Shown here: one piece after another, positions 17,102 through 26,166 of the stretch | Layout: every line of letters begins with the position of its first letter | How positions within the stretch are numbered: the stretch's first letter is position 1 | NCBI GenBank assembly: GCA_019112825.1 | Contig: DXIP01000020.1 | Location: 5,401-69,400 of the forward strand | DNA length: 64,000 nucleotides | DNA from: Alistipes excrementigallinarum | GTDB taxonomy: Bacteria > Bacteroidota > Bacteroidia > Bacteroidales > Rikenellaceae | Reading direction: 5' to 3' | Translations under genes and position numbers: made by a program | The notes under the pieces: model-generated | Databases searched by the model: none | Told to the model about the DNA's origin: nothing | What the model saw: the letters and a program-made list of their open reading frames with translations, nothing else

Positions 17102-17746
17102 TTAAGGAATGTGCATGTACTTGTGCGACTGGATGGAGATGTTCCAGCGCGGGTTGGCCTTGACGTACTCGACCAGCAGCGGCATCACCTGCTCCGAGAC
17201 GCTCCATTCGGGCTGTACGTAGAGCCGGCACTCGGGACGCACGCGGGCGGCATTCTGCTCGGCCCACGCAAAATCCTCGGCCCGCTCGACAATCACCTTC
17301 AGCTCGTCGGCACGCACATAGGCCTCCTCCAGAGGGGGCTGCTGCCGTTTGGGCGAGAGGCATACCCAGTCGAACTCGCCGCTGAAGGGGTGCGAACCCG
17401 AAGTTTCGAGGAAGAGCTCAAGCCCCCGGGCGTGCAGCTCCGAGGTCAGCACGCCGAGCGGATAGAGCAGCGGCTCGCCGCCCGTGACCACGACGGCCTG
17501 CGCCGCACAGGCCGTGGCCCGCGCAACGATGGTTGCCACCTCGACCGGAGGATAGAGGCGCGGATTCCACGTATACTTGGCGTCGCACCAGCGGCACCCC
17601 ACGTCGCAGCCGCCCAGGCGGATGAAGTAGGCCGCCTTGCCCGTATGGTACCCCTCGCCCTGGATGGTATAGAAATCCTCGACCAGCGGAAGCAGCCGCC
17701 CGCCGTCGAGCAGCTCCACGATGTTGTTCGTCACCTCGCCCATCAT
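17102..17746 (-). CDS. queE: 7-carboxy-7-deazaguanine synthase
   Basis: 214 residues if the first of two adjacent ATGs (17746, 17743) is used. A radical-SAM enzyme that makes 7-carboxy-7-deazaguanine for queuosine and related 7-deazaguanines. The cluster motif is CDVGCRWC (Cys46, 50, 53 from the second ATG), i.e. CxxxCxxC. Other family blocks: FYTIQGEGYHTGKAAYFIRLGGC, VVTGGEPLLYP and FLETSGSHP. Its start overlaps the hpt stop codon (ATGA), so translation is coupled. No queC, queD or queF is adjacent. Confidence 0.93.
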   Translation of the reverse strand: MMGEVTNNIVELLDGGRLLPLVEDFYTIQGEGYHTGKAAYFIRLGGCDVGCRWCDAKYTWNPRLYPPVEVATIVARATACAAQAVVVTGGEPLLYPLGVLTSELHARGLELFLETSGSHPFSGEFDWVCLSPKRQQPPLEEAYVRADELKVIVERAEDFAWAEQNAARVRPECRLYVQPEWSVSEQVMPLLVEYVKANPRWNISIQSHKYMHIP

Positions 17747-18285
17747 TCGGTCACCACGTAGATATCCTTCAGATTGCGGCCCAACTGGTTGTAGTCCAGA
17801 CCGTAGCCCACGATGAACTCGTTGCCGATTTCCATCGCCCGGTAATCGATGGGAATCTGCTTGCGGTAGGAGCCCGGCTTGAAGAAGAGCGTGCAGACGG
17901 CGATGCTCGCCGGATGGAGTTTCTCCAGGTCGCGAACCATCCGCTCGATGCTCTCGCCCGTGTCGACGATGTCCTCGACGATAATCACGTGGCGCCCCTC
18001 GAGCGACTGGTTGAGTCCGATGAGGCACTTCACGTCGCCCGTGGTCTGGGTTCCTTCATACGAGGCCAGCTTGACGAACGACAGCTCGCTGTTGAACTCG
18101 ATTTTCTTGATGAGGTCGCTCATGAACATGAACGAACCGTTCAGCACCCCGACAAAAAGCGGCGTATCCTTGTCGGCATAGTCCGCATTGATGCGCTGCG
18201 CGACGGCCGTGACCGCCTCGTCGATTTTCGCGGCGGGAATCATGACCCGGAACTTCCGGTCGTGAAGTTTGATGACCTTATCCAT
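17743..18285 (-). CDS. hpt: Hypoxanthine phosphoribosyltransferase
   Basis: 180 residues, the usual length. It salvages hypoxanthine (and probably guanine) to the nucleotide with PRPP. The PRPP-binding motif VIIVEDIVDTGES lies at residues 100-112, and FVGVLNGSFMFMSDL is the pyrophosphate-binding loop. YRAMEIGNEFIVGYGLDY matches the family C-terminus. First gene of a three-gene minus-strand unit with queE and ftsB-like. Confidence 0.96.
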   Translation of the reverse strand: MDKVIKLHDRKFRVMIPAAKIDEAVTAVAQRINADYADKDTPLFVGVLNGSFMFMSDLIKKIEFNSELSFVKLASYEGTQTTGDVKCLIGLNQSLEGRHVIIVEDIVDTGESIERMVRDLEKLHPASIAVCTLFFKPGSYRKQIPIDYRAMEIGNEFIVGYGLDYNQLGRNLKDIYVVTE

Positions 18286-18316
18286 TGACTTCGGTGGGTT
18301 TTATTCGATAATAGCG

Positions 18317-18324
18317 CAAAATTA
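18317..18324 (-). promoter_or_regulatory. -7 box for hpt-queE-ftsB-like
   Basis: TAATTTTG on the minus strand, 32 nt upstream of the hpt start. No good TTTG was found at the ideal -33 distance. Confidence 0.55.
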
Positions 18325-18400
18325 ACAATCTTGGCGCAAGAAACGAAGTTTTTACGGCGAAAAAAGTCGGCCGTGTACAAAAAGCGTGCCCCGGAATGCA

Positions 18401-18432
18401 GCGAAGACCGCCCCTCGGGGAGCGGTCTTCGC
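18401..18432 (-). terminator. Hairpin after rnfA
   Basis: GCGAAGACCGC (18401-18411) pairs perfectly over 11 bp with GCGGTCTTCGC (18422-18432). It ends the long rnf transcript. The T-run (CTTTTTG) comes only ~20 nt later, so this is an atypical terminator. Confidence 0.5.
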
Positions 18433-18452
18433 GGTGGAACCGTTGCCGGGTC

Positions 18453-19031
18453 TCAGACCAGACCCGAAAAGCCCATGAAGGCCATGGCCAGAATGCTGGC
18501 CGTGATGAGCGCGATGGGGACACCGCGGAAGCCTTTGGGAACCTCCTCGAACTCCAGACGCTCGCGGATGCCGGCGAAGAGCACCAGCGCCAGAGCAAAG
18601 CCCAGAGCCGTCGAGACCGAGTAGGCAACGCTCTGCAGCAGGTTGAACTCCTTCTGAATCATCAGGATGGCCACACCCAGCACGGCGCAGTTGGTCGTGA
18701 TGAGCGGCAGGAAGATGCCCAGCGCCTGATAGAGCGACGGAGAGAGTTTCTTGAGCATGATTTCGACCATCTGCACCAGAGCCGCGATGACCAGGATGAA
18801 GACAATCGTCTGCATGTATTCGATGTGGAGCGGCACCAGGATGTAGGTCTGGATGGGCCACGCCACCACGGCCGTAAGCGCCATGACGAAGGTCACGGCG
18901 GCGCCCATGCCCAGCGACGTCTCAACCTTCGACGAGACGCCGAGGAAGGGGCAGATGCCGAGGAACTGCGCCAGCACGACGTTGTTGACGAAGATGGCGC
19001 CGATAATGATTGCGAAATAGGATATTTCCAT
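18453..19031 (-). CDS. rnfA: Rnf complex subunit A
   Basis: 192 residues, six predicted membrane segments. Integral membrane subunit of the Rnf complex, which couples electron flow between ferredoxin and NAD to sodium or proton transport. The start EISYFAIIIGAIFVNNVVLAQFLGICPFLG and the block LGIFLPLITTNCAVLGVA are diagnostic of RnfA/NqrE. Last gene of nadE-rseC-rnfBCDGEA, 2 nt after rnfE. Confidence 0.97.
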   Translation of the reverse strand: MEISYFAIIIGAIFVNNVVLAQFLGICPFLGVSSKVETSLGMGAAVTFVMALTAVVAWPIQTYILVPLHIEYMQTIVFILVIAALVQMVEIMLKKLSPSLYQALGIFLPLITTNCAVLGVAILMIQKEFNLLQSVAYSVSTALGFALALVLFAGIRERLEFEEVPKGFRGVPIALITASILAMAFMGFSGLV

Positions 19032-19033
19032 GG

Positions 19034-19618
19034 CTACTTCTTGGCTAATTTATTGAACAGGACCATCAGGTATCCGAGCGTGAGGAAGCCGCCCGGCGCA
19101 AGGACGAAGACCAGCGGCATGACATCCGCGATGCCGAGGTTGATGCCGAAGATGGCACCGCTGCCCAGAACCTCGCGCACGGCGCCGATGACCGTCAGCG
19201 AGAGGGTGAATCCCAGACCGATGCCCACACCGTCGAGCATCGAGTCGAAGGGCGAGTTCTTCGAGGCGAAGGCCTCGGCGCGGCCCAGGATGATGCAGTT
19301 CACCACAATGAGCGGGATGAAGACGCCCAGCGCCTTGTAGAGCCCCGGAACGAAGGCCTCCATGAGCATCTGGATGATGGTCACGAACGAGGCGATGACC
19401 ACGATGAAGGCCGGGATGCGGACCTTGTCGGGGATGATGTTCTTGATGAGCGAAATCACCAGGTTCGACATGATGAGCACCGCCATGGTGGCCAGACCCA
19501 TACCCATGCCGTTGGCCGCCGAGGTGGTCGTACCGAGCGTCGGGCACATGCCCAGCACCAGTACAAAGGTCGGGTTGTTCTTGATGATGCCGCTGAGAAT
19601 GATTTGCAGTTTATTCAT
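19034..19618 (-). CDS. rnfE: Rnf complex subunit E
   Basis: 194 residues, six predicted membrane segments. Paralogue of RnfA with inverted topology; together they bind an intramembrane [2Fe-2S] cluster in characterised complexes. Diagnostic blocks are NPTFVLVLGMCPTLGTTTSAANG and ALGVFIPLIVVNCIILGRAEAFASKN. The start overlaps the end of rnfG by 8 nt. Confidence 0.96.
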   Translation of the reverse strand: MNKLQIILSGIIKNNPTFVLVLGMCPTLGTTTSAANGMGMGLATMAVLIMSNLVISLIKNIIPDKVRIPAFIVVIASFVTIIQMLMEAFVPGLYKALGVFIPLIVVNCIILGRAEAFASKNSPFDSMLDGVGIGLGFTLSLTVIGAVREVLGSGAIFGINLGIADVMPLVFVLAPGGFLTLGYLMVLFNKLAKK

Positions 19619-20267
19619 TTTGACCTCCTTCCTGAGCCGCAGGCTCGTTGTTGGTTTGCTGCGAGGCGCCCGACGCCACGTCGGTGGCGGGTGCGCCCGT
19701 CGCTACGCTCTTGTAGGCCATCCAGGCCCGGTTGACGGCATCGACATAGGCGCGCGACGAGATGGTGGCAGCCGTCAGGGCGTCCACGTCGCCGCCGTCC
19801 TTGCGGACCGCCAGCTTGCCGTCGACGAGCTGCTTATCCTCGAGGCGCTGCCCCTTGACGCTGCCCAGCAGCGGGTTGCCCTCGTCGCACATCTTGGTAC
19901 CGAGGCCCGGGGTCTCGGTCTGCTCCAGCACGTTGATGTTGACCACGCGGCCGTCGGGGTCGAAGCCCACCATCATGCGCACCGCACCGCCGAAGCCCAG
20001 CTTCGACATCGACTGCACGGCATAGCCAGCCACCACGCCGCCCTTCGTGGCGGTGTAGACCGTGATGGGCATCTCGTCGATGGTGAGCTCCTCACTCGTC
20101 GTCTCGTCGAACGGAGGCAGCACCTCGGTCAGCGCCGCCGTCGTGGCGGCCTGCTTCGACTGGGCAATGGGCTCCACGGTAATCATGTTCACCACGCCCA
20201 CACCGGCCGAAGCCACCAGCGTGATGCCGAAGAGCACCGCAACCATGTTCTTAAGTGTACTTTCCAT
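19611..20267 (-). CDS. rnfG: Rnf complex subunit G (FMN-binding)
   Basis: 218 residues: one N-terminal membrane anchor (~8-28) and a periplasmic FMN-binding domain. The covalent-flavin motif is DALTAATIS, with Thr168 as the expected flavinylated residue (family pattern [ST]-x-A-T). TPGLGTKM is the other family block. The C-terminal ~30 residues are low-complexity (ASGASQQTNNEPAAQEGG). Lies 17 nt after rnfD. Confidence 0.95.
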   Translation of the reverse strand: MESTLKNMVAVLFGITLVASAGVGVVNMITVEPIAQSKQAATTAALTEVLPPFDETTSEELTIDEMPITVYTATKGGVVAGYAVQSMSKLGFGGAVRMMVGFDPDGRVVNINVLEQTETPGLGTKMCDEGNPLLGSVKGQRLEDKQLVDGKLAVRKDGGDVDALTAATISSRAYVDAVNRAWMAYKSVATGAPATDVASGASQQTNNEPAAQEGGQNE

Positions 20268-20284
20268 AATCTTAAGGCCTCCTG

Positions 20285-21274
20285 TTATTTCACGCCGAAG
20301 CGCGCGGGTTTCACATATTTGTTAATCAGGGGCACGACGGCGTTCATAATCAGAATCGCGAACGACATGCCTTCGGGATAGGCACCCCACAGACGGATGA
20401 GCATGGTGATGACACCGATGCCGACGGCGAAAATCACGCCGCCCTTGACCGTCATGGGCGAGGTCGAGTAGTCGGTAGCCATGAATATCGAGCCCAGCAG
20501 GGCGCCGCCGGCCAGCACGTGGAAGAGCGGCAGCTGCCACAGCAGCGACGGCTCACCACCGCGGCAGAGCGCCACGATGAAGGCGAAGAGCGCCATCGTC
20601 ACGAGTACCGTCACGGGGATGTGCCACGTGATGACCCGGCGCCAGAGCAGATAGACGAAGCCGCACAGCAGCGCCAGCGCGGCCACCTCGCCCATCGAAC
20701 CGGGCATGTTGCCCAGCAGCAGGTCCTGCACGCCGAGCACGTCGGGACCGGCCGCACCGTGCTTGACGACCGCCAGCGGCGTGGCGCCCGACAGTGCGTC
20801 AAACGAGCCGTTGACCGGCATGGGGAAGGTGGTCATCTGCACGGGATAGGCAATCAGCAGGAAGACACGGCCCACGAGTGCCGGGTTGAAGGGGTTCTTG
20901 CCCAGGCCGCCGAAGGTCATCTTGGCGATGGCGATGGCGACGAAGGCGCCGATGACGACAATCCACCAGGGAATCGTCGCCGGCAGGTTGAAGGCCAGCA
21001 GCATGCCCGTCACCACGGCCGAAAGGTTACCCACGGTCACGGGGCCCTGGACCAGGAATCGCTGAATCAGGTATTCGAACAACACGCAGCACGCGACCGA
21101 CAGCGCCGTGACCCAGAGCACGTTGAGGCCGAAGACCACCGTCGAGACCGCCAGCGCAGGCAACAACGCGATGATGACGTCGCGCATGATGACGCTCGTC
21201 GATTGCGTCGTCTGCACGTGGGGCGCGGGAGCGACAACAAGTTTGTTTGCCATAACTTTATCGTTTATTTTCAT
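20285..21274 (-). CDS. rnfD: Rnf complex subunit D
   Basis: 329 residues with about nine to ten membrane segments. It carries a covalent FMN; the site is DALSGATPLAV, with Thr165 the flavinylated residue. Other RnfD/NqrB blocks are FGGLGKNPFNPALVGRVFLL and LLGSIFMATDYSTSPMT. It is one base downstream of rnfC. Confidence 0.96.
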   Translation of the reverse strand: MKINDKVMANKLVVAPAPHVQTTQSTSVIMRDVIIALLPALAVSTVVFGLNVLWVTALSVACCVLFEYLIQRFLVQGPVTVGNLSAVVTGMLLAFNLPATIPWWIVVIGAFVAIAIAKMTFGGLGKNPFNPALVGRVFLLIAYPVQMTTFPMPVNGSFDALSGATPLAVVKHGAAGPDVLGVQDLLLGNMPGSMGEVAALALLCGFVYLLWRRVITWHIPVTVLVTMALFAFIVALCRGGEPSLLWQLPLFHVLAGGALLGSIFMATDYSTSPMTVKGGVIFAVGIGVITMLIRLWGAYPEGMSFAILIMNAVVPLINKYVKPARFGVK

Positions 21275-22624
21275 TTACTTTTTAGGAGCGTTGGCGGCAG
21301 CCCGCGCGCGGATGATACCCATGACGGTCTGCTTGCCCAGACGAATCCAGTCGAGCAGCGGCAGGTAGGCCGGGCAGGTCGACTGGCAGCAGCCGCACTC
21401 GATGCACGAGGTAATCATGCGGGCCTCGACCTCGTCCCAGTTCTTCTTCTGGGTCATCTTCGAGAGGAAGTAGGGCTCCAGACCCATCGGGCAGGCCGAC
21501 ACGCACTTGGCGCACTTGATGCACTGCGAGGCGGTGCGGCGCACGGCGTCGCGGCCGCTCATGACGGTGATGCCCGAGCAGCCCTTCGTCACCGGAGCCT
21601 CGAGGTTAATCATCGCACGACCCATCATCGGACCGCCGTTGATGACCTTGCCCGCATCGGCGGGAAGACCTCCGGCCGCCTCGATGAGCGTCGAGATGGG
21701 GGTACCCATGCGCGTGAGCAGGTTCTTCGGTTCCTTCATCCCCTTGCCGGTGATGGTAACCACCCGCTCGATGAGGGGCTTGTGCTTCTGCACAGCCTCG
21801 TAGACGGCCACCGTCGTCGAGGCGTTGCAGACCACCGCACCCACGTCGATGGGCAGTGCGGGCGGAGGAGGTACCTCGCGGCCCATGATGGCGGCGATGA
21901 GCTGTTTCTCTCCGCCCTGCGGATACTTCACGCGCAGCGGCACAATCTCGATGCCCTCGTAACCGGCTGCCAGACGGCGCAGATGCTCGATGGCATCGGG
22001 CTTGTTGTTCTCCACGCCGACGTAGGCGCGCTCAACACCGAGCGCACGCTTGAGAATCGTCACGCCGACGAGCAGCTGTTCGCCCCGCTCGAGCATCGTG
22101 CGATGGTCCGACGTGAGGTAGGGTTCGCACTCGACGCCGTTGATGATGAGTGCCTCGGCCTTCTTGCCGGGAGGCACCGAGAGCTTCACGTGCGTGGGGA
22201 AGGTCGCACCGCCCATGCCGACGACGCCGGCCTCCTTGATGCGGGCGATAATCTGCTGCGGCTCGAGCGTGCACTCACGCACCAGCTCCGGCGTGCGGTC
22301 GATGCCCTCGGCCCACTCGTCGCCCTCGCGCTTGATGACGATGCTCATCTGACGCACGCCCTGGCCGTTGGCCACGGGCTCCACAGCGGTCACCGTACCC
22401 GAAACCGGCGAGTGGATGTTCGCCGACATGAAACTGCCCGCCTCGGCGATGAGCTGACCGGTCAGCACCTTGTCGCCCTTGGCCACCTTGGCAACCGCGG
22501 GCGCGCCGATATGCTGCGACAGGGGAATCGTCACCACGTCGGGCAGCGGAAGGACCTCGATGGGCTTCGCGCAGCTCAGTTTGTTTTCCGACGGATGGAC
22601 TCCGCCTTTCGGAAATGTCTTCAT
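21275..22624 (-). CDS. rnfC: Rnf complex subunit C (NADH-binding)
   Basis: 449 residues. The peripheral subunit that exchanges electrons with NAD(H). GMGGATFPTHVKL is the conserved nucleotide-binding block and INGVECEPYLTSDHR the flavin/NAD region. Two [4Fe-4S] motifs follow: Cys368, 371, 374, 378 (CIKCAKCVSACP) and Cys407, 410, 413, 417 (CIECGCCQSTCP). Lies 28 nt after rnfB. Confidence 0.97.
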   Translation of the reverse strand: MKTFPKGGVHPSENKLSCAKPIEVLPLPDVVTIPLSQHIGAPAVAKVAKGDKVLTGQLIAEAGSFMSANIHSPVSGTVTAVEPVANGQGVRQMSIVIKREGDEWAEGIDRTPELVRECTLEPQQIIARIKEAGVVGMGGATFPTHVKLSVPPGKKAEALIINGVECEPYLTSDHRTMLERGEQLLVGVTILKRALGVERAYVGVENNKPDAIEHLRRLAAGYEGIEIVPLRVKYPQGGEKQLIAAIMGREVPPPPALPIDVGAVVCNASTTVAVYEAVQKHKPLIERVVTITGKGMKEPKNLLTRMGTPISTLIEAAGGLPADAGKVINGGPMMGRAMINLEAPVTKGCSGITVMSGRDAVRRTASQCIKCAKCVSACPMGLEPYFLSKMTQKKNWDEVEARMITSCIECGCCQSTCPAYLPLLDWIRLGKQTVMGIIRARAAANAPKK

Positions 22625-22652
22625 ATCTCGGAATCTGAATTTTAGCGGTTAA

Positions 22653-23633
22653 TTATTCGGCATCCGTCTTCTTTGCGGCCGGAGCGGCCTTGGCCTCTGC
22701 GGCGAGCTTCTCCGCTGCAGGTGCTGCTGCAGGCTTGGCGGCCGGCGCAGCGGCAGGTTTGGCAGCAGGAGCGGCAGCCGGGGCGGCTGCAGGCGCCGTC
22801 TTGGGGGCCTTGGGCAGCGGCTCCATGCCCACCAGGCGGATGGCGCCCGTCGGGCACTCGTTCACGCACTTGCGGCAGAGCTTGCACTTCTGCGGGTCGA
22901 TGTAGGCCAGGTTGTTCTCGACGGTGATGGCGCCGAAGGGGCACACCTTCGCGCACTTGCCGCAGCCGATGCAGCCCGCCTTGCAGGCCTTCATCACCAC
23001 GGCACCCTTATCCTTCGAGACGCACGAGACGTAGACCGCACGGTTCTTGGGCCACTTCTTGCGCAGCTCGATGACCTGCTTGGGGCAGGCCTTCACGCAG
23101 GCGCCGCAGGCCGTACACTTGTCGGCGTCGACCTCGGGCAGCCCCGTCGCGGGGTTGATGTGGATGGCATCGAACGAGCAGGCCGTCACGCAGTCGCCGA
23201 ATCCGAGGCAGCCGAACGAGCAGCCCGTCTCGCCGATGTAGAGCGATGCGGCCACGGCGCACGAGCGTGCTCCGTTGAACTGGTTGGTGCGGGGGCGCTT
23301 CTCACACGTACCGCCGCAGCGGACGGTCGCCACCTGGGGCTCCTTCTCGGCGGCAGCCTTGCCCAGGAAGCCGGCCACGGCCTTCATGCAGTCACCGCCT
23401 CCGACGGGACAGTAGAGCGCCGAAATGTCGTCGCGCTTGACCAGCGCCTCGGCCATGCCGCGGCAGCCGGCGAAGCCGCAACCGCCGCAATTGGCGCCCG
23501 GCAGCATCTTCTCGACCTGGTCAATCCGCGGGTCCTCCTCGACCTTGAACTTCTGGGCCACCACGTAGAGAATAACTGCGGCAAGCACTCCCAACACGCA
23601 GAGCGTCAGGATTGTGTAAAGTAATACTTCCAT
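22653..23633 (-). CDS. rnfB: Rnf complex subunit B (ferredoxin-type)
   Basis: 326 residues. An N-terminal membrane anchor (~4-27) is followed by the RnfB Fe-S domain (LPGANCGGCGFAGCRG, Cys49, 52, 57) and several CxxCxxCxxxCP ferredoxin motifs (CTACGACVKACP, CIGCGKCAKVCP, CKLCRKCVNECP). It takes electrons from ferredoxin. Residues 274-326 are an added tail of Ala, Pro and Lys (PAAAPAAK repeats), longer than typical RnfB ends. Its ATG overlaps the rseC stop codon (TGATG). Confidence 0.96.
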   Translation of the reverse strand: MEVLLYTILTLCVLGVLAAVILYVVAQKFKVEEDPRIDQVEKMLPGANCGGCGFAGCRGMAEALVKRDDISALYCPVGGGDCMKAVAGFLGKAAAEKEPQVATVRCGGTCEKRPRTNQFNGARSCAVAASLYIGETGCSFGCLGFGDCVTACSFDAIHINPATGLPEVDADKCTACGACVKACPKQVIELRKKWPKNRAVYVSCVSKDKGAVVMKACKAGCIGCGKCAKVCPFGAITVENNLAYIDPQKCKLCRKCVNECPTGAIRLVGMEPLPKAPKTAPAAAPAAAPAAKPAAAPAAKPAAAPAAEKLAAEAKAAPAAKKTDAE

Positions 23634-24052
23634 CAGTGTTTTGTTATTGTAAAATGAATTGTATGTTCAATTCTGCGGCGGAAGAGCCCCAGCACCCCGT
23701 AGTAGAGCGCCACGCCGGCCAGCGCCGCCAGGGCGCTCGCCCCGTCGCTCCACCCCAGCGCCAGGCTGCTCACCATCAGCACCACAAGCAGCACGGCAAG
23801 GGCTCCCACATAGGCATATACGACCGCGACGGCACCTGCGCGCCGCCGCACTCCCACCGACACCTCCTCGCCGGGATGATAGCTCCCCGACTCCGGAGTG
23901 TGGACCTCCACAATCTTCTCCTGCGTCTCGGCCAGACCGCATGCGGCCCGCGCCTTGCAGCTGCCGCACGCCGAATGCGAGGTGATTCGTACCAGGACCG
24001 CATCCCCTTCGATGCGCTCGACCACCCCGCTATGTTCAATCAGCTCCGCCAC
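23633..24052 (-). CDS. rseC: RseC/SoxR-reducing-system family protein
   Basis: 139 residues. N-terminal cytosolic part with a Cys cluster (SACGSCKARAACG), then two membrane segments (~80-98 and ~105-122), then a basic end. This is the RseC family, often found beside rnf or rsx genes, where it is thought to act in electron transfer or redox sensing with the Rnf complex. It sits between nadE (4-nt gap) and rnfB (overlap), so all are one transcript. Confidence 0.9.
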   Translation of the reverse strand: MAELIEHSGVVERIEGDAVLVRITSHSACGSCKARAACGLAETQEKIVEVHTPESGSYHPGEEVSVGVRRRAGAVAVVYAYVGALAVLLVVLMVSSLALGWSDGASALAALAGVALYYGVLGLFRRRIEHTIHFTITKH

Positions 24053-24056
24053 AGTC

Positions 24057-25634
24057 CTAATCGCCGTACTTGTTGGTCAGCGGCATCAGCCGCTCGTGTC
24101 CGAACGAACACATCGAAAGGCGCAGCACGGGCGGGAACTGGTAGCGTTTCTTCTCGTTGCGCATAATCATCGAGTGAATCTTCTCCACAACCTCCGAGTC
24201 GAAACCCGCGTTGACAATCTCCTCGCGGTGCTGCCCCTCCTCAATCATGCGGTAGAGGATGGCGTCGACCACCTCGTAGGGAGGCAGAATGTCGCTGTCC
24301 TTCTGGTTGGGGTGGAGCTCCGACGAGGGCTCCTTGTCGAGTATGCTTTCGGGAATGGGGTTGCCGAAGGTGCGGTTGATGTAGCGCGCCACATCGTACA
24401 TCTCGCTCTTGTAGAGGTCGCCCGTAGGGCTGAAGGCGCCGGCCGTATCGCCGTAGAGCGTGCAGAGACCCAGCGCGTTTTCGCTCTTGTTCGACGAATT
24501 GAGCAGCACGTAGTCCGTCTTGTTCTGGACGGCCATGAGCAGAATCGTGCGGATGCGCGTCTGGATGTTCTCCTCGGTGGAGTCGAAGTCGCGTCCGCCG
24601 ATAACCGGCGTGAGCGTGTCGACCACCGACTTGTAGATTTCCGTGATGGGGATGACGTTGTATTCGATGCCCAGATTCTCGGCCAGCTCCTTGGCATCCT
24701 CGACCGAGAGGTCCGACGAGAACTGCGAGGGCATGAGCAGCGCGCGGACATTCTCGCGTCCGAGCGCATCGGCCGCCAGGCAGGCGACTACCGCCGAGTC
24801 GATACCGCCCGAGAGGCCGATGCAGGCCTTGCGGTAGCCGTTCTTGAGGAAGAAGTCGCGCAGTCCGCAGCGGGCCGCCTCGTAGACCAGCCGCGTACGT
24901 TCGCCGCTGGTGGGGATGACGACGGGACGGGCCTGGGCGCGGGTGTCGAAAATCTGGAAGTCCTCCTCGAAGTTTTTCATCATGAGCACCAGCTCGCCGC
25001 GGTTGTTGAAGGCGCCCGACGTGCCGTCGTAGACGATGTCGGTCGAGCCGCCGACCTGGTTGACCATGACGATGTTCTTGCCCTCGACGAACGAGAGGTT
25101 GCGCATCACCTCGTAGCGGTAGGTCATCGTGCCGCGGCCGTACTTGCGGGCGTTGATGGAGATGACCGTCTCGACCGACTTGTCGTAGTCGCGTTCGCGG
25201 CTCAGGTCGTCGCCCACGACGATGGCGCACTTGTGTCCCTTGATGGTGGCATACTCGTAGCCCTTCGAGCCGACGAGGAAGCCCATCTCGCGGCGGGCCG
25301 TAATGTACTTCTTGCCCACGTAACGCAGCACCTTGCGGTCCTGGATGAGCGCGGCGGCGCTGATAGTGCCCTGCGACGTCAGAATCGGAAGTCCCACGAT
25401 GGCGGCGATGCCGTCGCAGCAGGAGGCGATGGTAACCAGCGCATCCTCGCACAACTCGAGGAAGGTCGTCTTCCGCAGCAGGTCGAAGGCGGGGGTTCCG
25501 CTCACGGCCTGTTCGGCAAAAATCACGAGGTCGGCTTTACGCTCTTTGGCCTTTTGAATCGAATCGATGATTTTCGAGGTGTTGCCCTCCACATCGCCGA
25601 TGGTGTAGTTCAACTGGGCAATGGCTATCTTCAT
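24057..25634 (-). CDS. nadE: NAD synthase with a degenerate glutaminase domain
   Basis: 525 residues. The C-terminal synthetase domain has the ATP-pyrophosphatase loop SGGIDS (275-280) and makes NAD from deamido-NAD. The N-terminal ~250 residues have the nitrilase/glutaminase fold: Glu41 in IFAEQAVSG, Lys108/109 in YVGKKYI, and VNQVGGSTDIVYDG. Where glutamine-dependent enzymes have the catalytic Cys in an I-C-E-D motif, this protein reads VVGDD, with Gly141 (codon GGC). It may therefore use ammonia rather than glutamine, or get ammonia from a partner. First gene of nadE-rseC-rnfBCDGEA. Confidence 0.93.
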   Translation of the reverse strand: MKIAIAQLNYTIGDVEGNTSKIIDSIQKAKERKADLVIFAEQAVSGTPAFDLLRKTTFLELCEDALVTIASCCDGIAAIVGLPILTSQGTISAAALIQDRKVLRYVGKKYITARREMGFLVGSKGYEYATIKGHKCAIVVGDDLSRERDYDKSVETVISINARKYGRGTMTYRYEVMRNLSFVEGKNIVMVNQVGGSTDIVYDGTSGAFNNRGELVLMMKNFEEDFQIFDTRAQARPVVIPTSGERTRLVYEAARCGLRDFFLKNGYRKACIGLSGGIDSAVVACLAADALGRENVRALLMPSQFSSDLSVEDAKELAENLGIEYNVIPITEIYKSVVDTLTPVIGGRDFDSTEENIQTRIRTILLMAVQNKTDYVLLNSSNKSENALGLCTLYGDTAGAFSPTGDLYKSEMYDVARYINRTFGNPIPESILDKEPSSELHPNQKDSDILPPYEVVDAILYRMIEEGQHREEIVNAGFDSEVVEKIHSMIMRNEKKRYQFPPVLRLSMCSFGHERLMPLTNKYGD

Positions 25635-25668
25635 CTAAGGCAATTTTAGTCGTCGGTATAGAACTTTG

Positions 25669-25676
25669 CAAAAATA
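25669..25676 (-). promoter_or_regulatory. -7 box for nadE-rseC-rnf
   Basis: TATTTTTG on the minus strand, 34 nt upstream of the nadE start, with TTCG 19 nt further upstream. It fits the consensus and would serve the eight-gene transcript. Confidence 0.55.
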
Positions 25677-25871
25677 GCGATTATTTGCTAAAGTCCGAAC
25701 TTTTTCGTCCGTAAAATGTTATTCCCGAGCCATTATTCGGTTCCCGCCCGCGCGAGACCGCCCCGGAGCCGCTCCACCACGGCCGGAGGGCGGAAGGGGG
25801 GGGGCAAATGCTTCCGGTCCGGTCCCGCCCCGCAACCGCAGGGCAAGGGGTGCCCGGCCGCCACCGCCCGG

Positions 25872-25908
25872 ACATAAAAAAACGACGGGCACTGCCTGAC
25901 CCGCCGTT
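25872..25908 (-). terminator. Terminator-like hairpin 1 of the spacer array
   Basis: On the minus strand ACGGCGGG pairs with CCCGTCGT (one G-U) over a 10-nt loop and is followed by seven T. Confidence 0.6.
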
Positions 25909-26027
25909 TCAACCAACCGCACCACCCTGCTGCCACCCACCCATCGAGGGGGAACGCCGCCGCACCTTTAAAAAGGGACATGCCGACACACCTGCCGACA
26001 CGGAAAGCCGCTCCGCCCCTCCGGGCA

Positions 26028-26061
26028 CAAAAAAGCGGCGGACGCATCCTGCCCCGCCGTC
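26028..26061 (-). terminator. Terminator-like hairpin 2 of the spacer array
   Basis: On the minus strand a CGGCGG/CCGCCG stem is followed by CTTTTTTG. Confidence 0.55.
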
Positions 26062-26166
26062 TCCGTCGACTTTCTCCTCTTCCGCCGCCGGCATACCGCC
26101 CCGCACCCCCGCCGAAGACGAAAGGTTCCACCTGCCGACGCGGAAAACCGCTCCGTTCCTCCAGAT

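Noticed and set aside
20519..22645. 708-codon plus-strand frame across rnfD/rnfC
   Set aside because: Antisense shadow with His/Arg/Gly-rich composition and no family features.
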